A stretch of DNA of 54,705 nt from assembly GCA_041159865.1 (NCBI GenBank), contig JBEAXK010000161.1, positions 1-54,705 of the forward strand, in the 5' to 3' direction. A program made the translations under genes and the position numbers. This document shows positions 8,133 to 15,441 of the stretch, one piece after another. This DNA is from BJGN01 sp041159865. GTDB taxonomy: Bacteria; Bacteroidota; Bacteroidia; Chitinophagales; Saprospiraceae. The notes under the pieces were generated by a model. It searched no databases, was not told the origin of the DNA, and worked only from the letters and a program-made list of their open reading frames with translations. Each line of letters starts with the position of its first letter. Position 1 is the stretch's first letter.

Positions 8133-9449
8133 ATGCAGGAACAAACCTCCTTTCCCCGAAGAGTAAAATCAGCACAACTTTTTGAAAGAGCAAAATCTGT
8201 TTTCCCAGGTGGTGTAAGTTCTCCCGTCAGAGCATTCAAATCGGTGAGCGGTCCTCCTTTATTTATGAAAAAAGGAGATGGTTGTTATGTTTGGGATATG
8301 GATGAAAATAAATATATTGATTTTTGTGCCTCTTGGGGTCCTTTGATTTTAGGTCATAATAACGAACAAATCAGAAATAGTATCTATGAAGCAGTAGCCT
8401 CCGGAACATCCTTTGGTACTCCTACCCTTCCTGAACTGGAACTCGGCGAATTGCTAATCAAACATAATCCCTATTTAGAAAAAGTAAGATTTGTAAGCTC
8501 TGGTACCGAAGCAGTTATGTCTGCTATTCGTCTGGCACGGGGATTCACAGGCAAATCCAAAATTTTAAAATTCGAAGGTTGCTATCACGGTCATCTTGAT
8601 TCTCTGCTAGTTAAAGCAGGATCTGGTTTGGTGACCTTTGGCGAAACAACATCAGCTGGAATACCTCCTTCTTTTGCTACAGAAACCTTGGTCATTCCAC
8701 TCAATGATAAAAAGGCACTCGATGAAGCATTATCGAAATATGGCTCTGAAATTGCATGTATTATCATTGAACCTATACCTGCCAATAATGGACTTTTACT
8801 TCAGGATTTATCTTTTTTAACCTATTTAAGAGAAAAAGCAACAGAACATAATGTATTGCTTTTATTTGACGAGGTAATTTCAGGCTTCAGGGTACATTTT
8901 GCAGGTGCGGCAGGCTACTATGGTATAAAACCAGATTTGGTAACCTATGGTAAAATCATTGGCGGCGGTATGCCAGTGGGTGCCTATGGAGGCAGCAAAG
9001 AATTAATGGCCTGCATTTCACCTGATGGTCCGGTTTATCAGGCAGGTACACTTTCTGGAAATCCAGTTGCTATGGCAGCAGGCCTGGCAGCTTGTAATCA
9101 ATTGTTAAAGCCCAATTTTTATTGCAAACTTGATCAAAAAACCAGCTATTTTATTGAAAAACTTGCTAACCACGCTACACAAAATAACTATAATATCACC
9201 TTCCCACGAGTAGGATCTATTTTTTGGATAGCCTTCAGCACAGATATAATCAAAAGAGCCGATCAAATAGATCCGGAATCAATGAAAAACTTTAAACTTT
9301 TACATTCGATTTTACTGGAAAAAGGTGTTTACATGGGTCCTTCAGGCTATGAAGTTGGTTTTGTCAGTGCTGCTCATACTATAGAAGTTCTTAATGAGGC
9401 GGCTGAAATAATTTGCTGGGCTATGGATAAAGTTTTTAGTGAATCCTAA
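8133..9449 (+). CDS. hemL: Glutamate-1-semialdehyde 2,1-aminomutase
   Basis: The PLP enzyme converts glutamate-1-semialdehyde to 5-aminolevulinate in the C5 route to haem. Starting at ATG 8133 (MQEQTSFPRRVKSAQLFERA) gives 438 residues; an upstream TTG in frame at 8097 is rejected because it falls inside the -7 promoter box. Key blocks are VFPGGVSSPVRAFKSV, SSGTEAVMSAIRLARG, CYHGHLDSLLVKAGSG, LLLFDEVISGFR and TYGKIIGGGMPVGAYGG, where Lys274 is the expected PLP-binding residue. The histidine kinase starts only 2 bp after its stop, so hemL and the two-component pair are probably co-transcribed, which is not a standard haem-operon arrangement. Confidence 0.96.
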   Translation: MQEQTSFPRRVKSAQLFERAKSVFPGGVSSPVRAFKSVSGPPLFMKKGDGCYVWDMDENKYIDFCASWGPLILGHNNEQIRNSIYEAVASGTSFGTPTLPELELGELLIKHNPYLEKVRFVSSGTEAVMSAIRLARGFTGKSKILKFEGCYHGHLDSLLVKAGSGLVTFGETTSAGIPPSFATETLVIPLNDKKALDEALSKYGSEIACIIIEPIPANNGLLLQDLSFLTYLREKATEHNVLLLFDEVISGFRVHFAGAAGYYGIKPDLVTYGKIIGGGMPVGAYGGSKELMACISPDGPVYQAGTLSGNPVAMAAGLAACNQLLKPNFYCKLDQKTSYFIEKLANHATQNNYNITFPRVGSIFWIAFSTDIIKRADQIDPESMKNFKLLHSILLEKGVYMGPSGYEVGFVSAAHTIEVLNEAAEIICWAMDKVFSES

Positions 9450-9451
9450 AT

Positions 9452-10450
9452 ATGATACTTAACAATCAATTGCGCATTATTTCTTATCTCGTCATTTTTT
9501 ACATGTTGTTAGCTTTTAGCTGGTGGACTATTCTATTACATACTAAAAACAGAGATGCCTTTTTGGCAAAGAATGAAATTTTAAAACTTAACCTTATTGC
9601 GCAAGGTGCCATTAAAAATGAAGCTGATTTTTTACAAAATCCAGCCCAAATTCAATTAAAAAATGCTTATAAACGTCAGGAATGGATGATTTTAGGGGAG
9701 GCATCTGTCTTTGTATTAAGTTTACTTTTAGGCATCGGTTTCATAAACAGGGGCTACCATAAAGAAATATTGGCAGCAAAGCAAAGTCGAAATTTCCTTT
9801 TATCAATTACTCATGAATTAAAATCTCCTATTGCTTCTATCCGATTGGGGTTCGAAACAATGCAACGAAAAAAATTATCAGAAGATCAAGCCAGCGTTTT
9901 ATTGAAAAATGGTATTAATGATACAGATCGTTTAAACAATCTGGTATCTGATCTTCTGCTTTCGGCCAGACTTGAATCTACCTATCAACTCAATATGGAG
10001 TTGTTTTCTATGGAAATTTTAATGGACGAATGCATACAGTCTATTAAACAAAAATTTCCAACCTCCATCATAAATACTTTAATCGCACCAAATATCCCTG
10101 AAGTATTGGCCGATTATTCAGCAATTCGTTCTGTTATACTGAATTTATTGGAAAATGCTATGAAATACAGTGATTCGATTCCTGAAATTAAAATGAATCT
10201 TTCCGTTGTCGGCGATAAATTTAATTTAGAAGTTTCAGATTTTGGTATTGGTATTGCCCCAAATGAAAGAAAAAAAATATTCGAAAAGTTCTATAGAATT
10301 GGAAATGAAGATCAACGAAAAACAAAAGGAACAGGATTGGGTTTATATATTGTAGATCAAATCATAAGGGCACATCAGGGAAGTATTTCGGTAACATCAA
10401 ACCATCCTAAAGGGACTAAATTTAATGTTTACTTACCCCTAAACATCTAA
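9452..10450 (+). CDS. Sensor histidine kinase
   Basis: This 332-residue membrane kinase has two transmembrane segments (about residues 8-29 and 79-98) flanking a short extracytoplasmic loop of about 50 residues, so any periplasmic sensor is small. The HisKA dimerisation domain contains NFLLSITHELKSPIAS with phospho-acceptor His121. The ATPase domain shows the N box (LNLLENAMKYS), G1 box (DFGIGIAPNERKKIFEKFYR) and G2 box (GTGLGLYIVDQII). It abuts hemL and is followed 13 bp later by its response regulator. The signal sensed is unknown; linkage to hemL raises the possibility of haem or tetrapyrrole status, but nothing in the loop proves it. Confidence 0.93.
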   Translation: MILNNQLRIISYLVIFYMLLAFSWWTILLHTKNRDAFLAKNEILKLNLIAQGAIKNEADFLQNPAQIQLKNAYKRQEWMILGEASVFVLSLLLGIGFINRGYHKEILAAKQSRNFLLSITHELKSPIASIRLGFETMQRKKLSEDQASVLLKNGINDTDRLNNLVSDLLLSARLESTYQLNMELFSMEILMDECIQSIKQKFPTSIINTLIAPNIPEVLADYSAIRSVILNLLENAMKYSDSIPEIKMNLSVVGDKFNLEVSDFGIGIAPNERKKIFEKFYRIGNEDQRKTKGTGLGLYIVDQIIRAHQGSISVTSNHPKGTKFNVYLPLNI

Positions 10451-10463
10451 ATTCAAAAATGTT

Positions 10464-11174
10464 ATGCGCATATTGGTAGTTGAAGACGAAGAAAATATCA
10501 GAGATTTAGTTAAACTGAATCTGGAACTTGAAAATTTTGAAGTGGTAGCAACCGCCAATGGAAGAGAGGCTCTTAAATTAGTCTCGGGTCAGCATTTTGA
10601 TCTTATTTTATTAGATGTAATGTTACCTGAAATGGATGGTTTCCAGATTTGTGAACAGATAAGATTAAGTGATTTACAAATTCCCATTATTTTTCTAACT
10701 GCTAAAGAGGGTTCAAACGACAGAATTCAAGGTTTGAAAAATGGGGCTGATGACTATGTCGTAAAACCATTTGTTTTTGAAGAACTCCTTCTTAGAATAA
10801 ATAATTTATTGAAAAGGAGTGCTAGATCACCTGAAAATACAGCAACAGTTTTTTCATTTGGTAAATATCAAATCAATTTTATCACCTACGAAGCTGTTGG
10901 CAATGAGGGGAAATTTCAACTGACAAAAAAAGAAGCGATGCTCTTAAAACTGCTTATCGACAGAAAAAATCAGGTGGTTTCCCGACAACAAATTCTTCAA
11001 TCAGTCTGGGGATATGATGTATATCCAAGTACCCGAACCATTGATAACTTTATTTTAAAATTTAGGAGAAACTTTGAAGAGGATACTCGAGAGCCAATAC
11101 ACTTTCATGCCATTAGAGGTATCGGATATAAATTTAGTTTTCCGCTGAGTGTGGCAGATTCGATAATTGACTAA
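10464..11174 (+). CDS. OmpR/PhoB-family response regulator
   Basis: The 236-residue regulator has a receiver domain with acidic pocket VVEDEEN, phospho-acceptor Asp51 in LILLDVMLPEMDGF, Thr79 and Lys101 in YVVKPF. A winged-helix DNA-binding domain follows, with the typical LTKKEAMLLKLLIDRKNQVV and RTIDNFILKFRRNFE ... IRGIGYKF segments. It is the cognate partner of the kinase at 9452-10450. Its last 41 bp overlap the 3' end of the convergent trehalose gene, encoding FPLSVADSIID on this strand. Target genes cannot be inferred. Confidence 0.94.
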   Translation: MRILVVEDEENIRDLVKLNLELENFEVVATANGREALKLVSGQHFDLILLDVMLPEMDGFQICEQIRLSDLQIPIIFLTAKEGSNDRIQGLKNGADDYVVKPFVFEELLLRINNLLKRSARSPENTATVFSFGKYQINFITYEAVGNEGKFQLTKKEAMLLKLLIDRKNQVVSRQQILQSVWGYDVYPSTRTIDNFILKFRRNFEEDTREPIHFHAIRGIGYKFSFPLSVADSIID

Positions 11175-13326
11175 GAAAATCCCGAACCTCCCGTGTATTT
11201 GCGAGGTGGTATTTAGCCTCCGAGTTTTCCATACCTATTTTTACTGAAAACGCATTTAAGGGTAAAACCCTAAACATATCTTCATCTGTTTTATCATCAC
11301 CAATAGCTAAGATAAAATCCCAGTCCAACATTTGTAACCAATTTAAAGTTGCTTTGCCTTTGGTAACGCCTGCATGTTTAACTTCCACTACCTTATTACC
11401 CTCTAGGACATGTAATTCAGTATTAGCTGTAAGATAAAGCAAAACATCCCTAAATTCTCTGATTCGTTTTTCTCCCAGGTCTTTATCTATTTGCCGATAA
11501 TGCCAGGCAATAGAAAACTCCTTTTCTTCAATAAAAGAACCTGGAGTTCGTTCGACTATATTTTCTAGTGCCGTTCTTACATCATGTTTCCAGTCATTTG
11601 ATAATCCGGGTGTTCTTCGCCAATCCTTACTATCTTTTAGCCAAACCCCATGTTCTGCAGCCATATCAACATTAAAAACACCCAACCAATCCTGCATAGT
11701 TTGCTTGTCTCTGCCACTATTAATAACTATCTTATTATAATTGTCAACTGAAAGTTTGGTAAGTAAAGTGATTAAATCCGGGTCGGGAAAAACAGCAAGA
11801 GGATCAATATGAAATGGCATTAAAGTACCATCATAATCTAATATAATGAGCCTTTTTTTACTGTTCTTATAGGCTAATTGAATGATTTCTTTTATCGATT
11901 CATCTAATTTATTAATATGGAATTGCCTTCGATTATGTAGATGTTTTTCTTGCTCCTTTAAAAAATTAGCAGCCCAATAATCAACTGCGTATTTTTTTAA
12001 CCGGGCCTGCATATTTTTAAGCCTAAAAGCTTGTTCGGCGTCTGGCATATTGAGGGCATTTTTGATAGCACTCACAATATCATAAACATCATGCGGATTG
12101 ACTAAAATAGCTTCAGTCAATTCTGTCGCAGCCCCTGTCATTTCGCTTAGAATCAAAACACCTTTACCAAGAGTATCTTTACTGGCAATAAATTCTTTGG
12201 CTACCAGATTCATACCATCTCTAAGCGGTGTAATCAATGCAATATCAGCTACTTGATAGAGTGCAAGCAATTCTGTATGTAGTAAATTTCTATATAAATA
12301 ATGTATTGGAATCCAGCCAAAACTGCCATAAGTACTATTGACTTCACTCACTAAGGTATTGAGTGTTTTCTTTAATTCCCTATATTGAGAAACCTGAGAC
12401 CGAGATGGAATAACTACTAAAACCAAAGTTACTTGTCCTCTATATTCAGGGTGTAGATCTAGAAATTTAGCAAAAGCCTGAATTCTTTGGGGAATTCCTT
12501 TGGTATAATCTAACCGGTCCAAAGAAATAATGAGTTTCTTTCCGTTGGCTAAATTTCCAATATTCATGGTTTCATCCCCATTTTCTGAAACTGAAGGTAA
12601 AGCGGCATACTTTTGATAATCTATCCCCATAGGGAATACGTCTACATTTACTACTCTGTTATTTGCCGTAATTTTGCCAATATGATGTTCAAACCCGCAT
12701 ATTCGATAAGCAGCACTTAAAAAGTGCCTCATGTAACCGTAGGTATGGAATCCAACCTGATCTGCCCCTAAAATACCTAAAAGTAACTCTGAACGCCATG
12801 GTAAAGTTCTGAATATTTCATAGGAAGGAAATGGAATATGAAGAAAGAAACCAATGGATAATTCCGGATAGCTCTTTCTCAAAATTGCTGGTAAGAGCAT
12901 TAATTGATAGTCATGAATCCAGACGGTATCATCGGGTTTTATCGTTGTGGAAATAATATCAGCAAATCTTTGGTTAATCTTAACATAAGCATCCCAATAT
13001 TCCTCATTATAGGAAGTATATTGAGTAAAGTAATGAAAATGAGGCCAGATAGTACGATTGCAAAAGCCAGAATAATAAGTTTCAATATCCTTTTCGGACA
13101 AAAATACTGGGACTAATCCATCATTAGAAAGAAGATTACGAACCTCAGATTCCTCTTCTTTTTTAAAATGAAAGCCAGGCCAGCCAATCCATATTTTTTT
13201 GATGGATGCAGAAAGTGCACTTAAACCTGTAGCCAGACCACCTGAACTGGCCGAGCATAAAAATTCATTTTCCTCTTTCTGAATAGTTACGGGCAAGCGA
13301 TTGGAAACGATTACCAGCCTAGACAT
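11134..13326 (-). CDS. otsAB: Bifunctional trehalose-6-phosphate synthase/trehalose-6-phosphate phosphatase
   Basis: The 730-residue fusion makes trehalose from UDP-glucose and glucose-6-phosphate. Residues about 1-470 are a GT20 synthase: VSNRLPV, GGLATGL, VWIHDYQLMLLPAILR, GFFLHIPFPSYEIFRTLPW, SLDRLDYTKGI and LRDGMNLVAKEFI. Residues about 485-730 are an HAD phosphatase: RLIILDYDGTL with catalytic Asp497 and Asp499, VINSGRDKQTM, and GDDKTDEDMF binding the metal. One chain doing both steps is common in Bacteroidota, and trehalose usually serves in osmotic or desiccation stress. It lies 21 bp after the unknown 467-residue gene on the same strand and overlaps the response-regulator gene tail-to-tail by 41 bp. 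The gene symbol is descriptive of the fusion. Confidence 0.95.
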   Translation of the reverse strand: MSRLVIVSNRLPVTIQKEENEFLCSASSGGLATGLSALSASIKKIWIGWPGFHFKKEEESEVRNLLSNDGLVPVFLSEKDIETYYSGFCNRTIWPHFHYFTQYTSYNEEYWDAYVKINQRFADIISTTIKPDDTVWIHDYQLMLLPAILRKSYPELSIGFFLHIPFPSYEIFRTLPWRSELLLGILGADQVGFHTYGYMRHFLSAAYRICGFEHHIGKITANNRVVNVDVFPMGIDYQKYAALPSVSENGDETMNIGNLANGKKLIISLDRLDYTKGIPQRIQAFAKFLDLHPEYRGQVTLVLVVIPSRSQVSQYRELKKTLNTLVSEVNSTYGSFGWIPIHYLYRNLLHTELLALYQVADIALITPLRDGMNLVAKEFIASKDTLGKGVLILSEMTGAATELTEAILVNPHDVYDIVSAIKNALNMPDAEQAFRLKNMQARLKKYAVDYWAANFLKEQEKHLHNRRQFHINKLDESIKEIIQLAYKNSKKRLIILDYDGTLMPFHIDPLAVFPDPDLITLLTKLSVDNYNKIVINSGRDKQTMQDWLGVFNVDMAAEHGVWLKDSKDWRRTPGLSNDWKHDVRTALENIVERTPGSFIEEKEFSIAWHYRQIDKDLGEKRIREFRDVLLYLTANTELHVLEGNKVVEVKHAGVTKGKATLNWLQMLDWDFILAIGDDKTDEDMFRVLPLNAFSVKIGMENSEAKYHLANTREVRDFLSQLSNLPHSAEN

Positions 13327-13347
13327 AATAGCATGATATTAATTACT

Positions 13348-14751
13348 TTAAGCTTCTTTTGCTTTACGTACTGTTTTGAATCTTTCCACAAATTCCTTTT
13401 CAGTAACAAACTCAATTTCTACGAAAGTCCGTCCAACGAATTTTTTAACCTCCTGATAATCTCTGCCTCTTTTATCTAGAAAAGTATCTTGTAAACGATC
13501 CACAAAAGCTAAAGCAGCTTCTCTAATCCTCATGTTAAAATGCTGATTATTAAAAATTTGCTGATAAGTAGGGAATAACTGGGTAAAAATGCCAAAGAAT
13601 TCCATATAATCTTGTTCCTCTAAGTTCTTAATAAGCTTTAAGAAATATTGCGAGATAGTAAGTCTTAAACACTCATTTATATCAGATAATCCGTCAAATT
13701 TAGCATGGAACTGACGAATTTCCTCTTGAACTGATTCATTTGTGTAACCAGCTTTGTGTACTTTATCTATCAATAAATAGTAAGAGGCTAAATCGTCTTT
13801 CAAAGTTTTATCGATGATAGACGAAAGTCTAAGATCAGCATCTGGAGTAAGAATTCCGGCACCGTCCTGATGTAAATGTAACAAAGTTGTGAAGGTGCGT
13901 TGTGAAAACAACTCAGATTCCTTTGTTCTTATTTTATTAAGTGTTTTATGAAGGTTTATTCTATCAATTTCAGGCGTTTCAAAGAACAAGCCAAAGATTA
14001 ACATTATTTCCTGGTGTTCCATTGTACCCCAGAATTCTTCATTAATAACAAATTCCGAAAGTGGCTTTATAAGGCTTTCATTTGGCAATGACTTATTTAC
14101 CCTGGAAAGAAGGAATCTTTTTAATTGAGGAAAAAACACAACGAGTTCTCCCGTATTTGATGGAAATTCAGCCGAAAGAAAAGTATCGTTTTGAAATTGT
14201 TTTAAAAACCTGGAATAAGCTAATTTTCTTTCTGCCAGATGAACAAATTTCTCATTTTTCTGATTCTGGAAAAATTGCTTAACTCTTTTATTATCAATAG
14301 ATTCTAATACATTCGTGATCCAGATATCACTACATAAAGCGAAACCTACCTGAACAGACATTCCTATTCTCTTCCTCAATAACTCAAAATTAGGAGAGGT
14401 GGATATGGCAATAATCAAATCTTTAAAATGATCTTGTGGGCGAATGTACTTAAAATCTTTATTTACATTTCCACGAAGTACGACATAACCGAGTAATTTG
14501 GGTAGAAATAAGCCTTCGAAAACGGGATCCATTAAAACCTGTTCCAAAGCAATCAACTGCAATGGCGAATTAGTAGCAACCTCTTGGTAAATTTCTGCAA
14601 TGGAAGGTTCGAAGGTGTTTTTTAGTTCTATATAATCATCCTCCTCTTCGGAATTCAAATAACTCGCTAATGAAGGAGAATCTTGAATTCCAACCGCTAA
14701 CTCCTCCAGTTTTGAAAGGTATTCTGCGTTTAATTCGTACATGGTAATCAT
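13348..14751 (-). CDS. Conserved-looking hypothetical protein, mostly helical
   Basis: I do not recognise this 467-residue protein. It has no signal peptide, no transmembrane helix and no nucleotide-binding or catalytic motif. It looks soluble and predominantly alpha-helical, rich in Leu, Glu, Lys and Phe, with stretches such as LFGLFFETPEIDRINLHKTL and ENLEEQDYMEFFGIFTQLFP that could form helical repeats. It starts at MITMYEL; a second ATG three codons in (MYELNAEYL) is an equally good start. It lies between rpsP and the trehalose fusion and is only 21 bp from the latter, so it is probably translated with it. A 13-bp hairpin directly precedes it. A link to trehalose metabolism is possible only from position. 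Confidence 0.75.
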   Translation of the reverse strand: MITMYELNAEYLSKLEELAVGIQDSPSLASYLNSEEEDDYIELKNTFEPSIAEIYQEVATNSPLQLIALEQVLMDPVFEGLFLPKLLGYVVLRGNVNKDFKYIRPQDHFKDLIIAISTSPNFELLRKRIGMSVQVGFALCSDIWITNVLESIDNKRVKQFFQNQKNEKFVHLAERKLAYSRFLKQFQNDTFLSAEFPSNTGELVVFFPQLKRFLLSRVNKSLPNESLIKPLSEFVINEEFWGTMEHQEIMLIFGLFFETPEIDRINLHKTLNKIRTKESELFSQRTFTTLLHLHQDGAGILTPDADLRLSSIIDKTLKDDLASYYLLIDKVHKAGYTNESVQEEIRQFHAKFDGLSDINECLRLTISQYFLKLIKNLEEQDYMEFFGIFTQLFPTYQQIFNNQHFNMRIREAALAFVDRLQDTFLDKRGRDYQEVKKFVGRTFVEIEFVTEKEFVERFKTVRKAKEA

Positions 14752-14761
14752 TTTAAATGGA

Positions 14762-14795
14762 AACCTGATAATGCATTTTTCAGCATTATCAGGTT
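14762..14795 (-). terminator. Hairpin between rpsP and the downstream gene (possible terminator or processing site)
   Basis: A perfect 13-bp inverted repeat, AACCTGATAATGC (14762-14774) and its complement (14783-14795), has an 8-nt loop. On the minus strand it follows rpsP and is trailed only by TTTCCATTT, a weak U-tract, and it ends 11 bp before the next ATG. It may terminate part of rpsP transcription or protect the rpsP 3' end. Confidence 0.45.
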
Positions 14796-14824
14796 AAAAA
14801 ATATTAAATCCCTAAAGGAATAAT

Positions 14825-15313
14825 TTATTCAGCAGCAGGTATTTCTTCACTGCCATTGTCAGCAGGTGTTTCTACAACAATTTCTTTTTTGGGAACTTTT
14901 GGAGCAGCAACACCAGAAACCATTGCATGGAAATCACTGATTTCCTTTTTAGTCTGGCTCACTCTTTCTGCAATTTTAGATTCCTTCTGCTCCACCCATG
15001 AAGTGTGTTTTTCATTTGCCTGCTCAATTGTAAGTGCACCTTTTTTAACTCCTCGCATGAGGTGTTTTTTGTAAAGCACCCCTTTGAATCGAAGTATAGC
15101 ATTTACAGTATCTGTAGGCTGAGCTCCATTATTTAACCATTCAAAAGCTTTGTCGCGATCGATATCAATGGTAGCAGGCTTTGTCATTGGGTTATAACTT
15201 CCAATTCTTTCGATAAATCGTCCGTCACGAGGAGAACGAGAATCTGCAATTACAATGTGATAGAAAGGAGATTTCTTTCTCCCCATACGCTGAAGTCTGA
15301 TTTTTACGGCCAC
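14825..15313 (-). CDS. rpsP: 30S ribosomal protein S16
   Basis: bS16 is a small-subunit assembly protein. The N-terminal 80 residues are canonical: MAVKIRLQRMGRKKSPFYHIV, DSRSPRDGRFIERIGSYNP, and GAQPTDTVNAILRFKGVL. The remaining part to residue 162 is a charged, Lys/Glu-rich extension ending in an acidic tail; such extensions are common in Bacteroidota S16. The start codon is GTG at 15313, required by the conserved AVKIRLQR start. A promoter with both boxes and a 5' hairpin lie just upstream. It heads a minus-strand run with the 467-residue unknown gene and the trehalose fusion. Confidence 0.97.
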   Translation of the reverse strand: MAVKIRLQRMGRKKSPFYHIVIADSRSPRDGRFIERIGSYNPMTKPATIDIDRDKAFEWLNNGAQPTDTVNAILRFKGVLYKKHLMRGVKKGALTIEQANEKHTSWVEQKESKIAERVSQTKKEISDFHAMVSGVAAPKVPKKEIVVETPADNGSEEIPAAE

Positions 15314-15343
15314 TTGTCAAAATTTATGTGGTGAATGCCAGCC

Positions 15344-15413
15344 AACCTTACGCTCCTAAGGAGCCAGGTAGGTTTTAACGCTGCAAAATTAGTTTTTTTT
15401 ACCGAATATCCAA
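15344..15413 (-). promoter_or_regulatory. rpsP promoter and 5'-leader hairpin
   Basis: On the minus strand TTG (15411-15413) and TAATTTTG (15384-15391) are separated by 19 bp, a full match to the Bacteroidota -33/-7 promoter. The predicted transcript starts near 15379 and immediately enters a hairpin at 15344-15374: an outer AACCT/AGGTT stem and an inner GCTCC/GGAGC stem. It is not followed by a U-tract, so it is not a terminator of the upstream receptor gene. About 65 nt separate the predicted start from the GTG codon. A leader hairpin on a ribosomal protein mRNA suggests autoregulation, which is inference. Confidence 0.55.
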
Positions 15414-15441
15414 CTTCTTTTTATAAAATAAATCAAACTGA

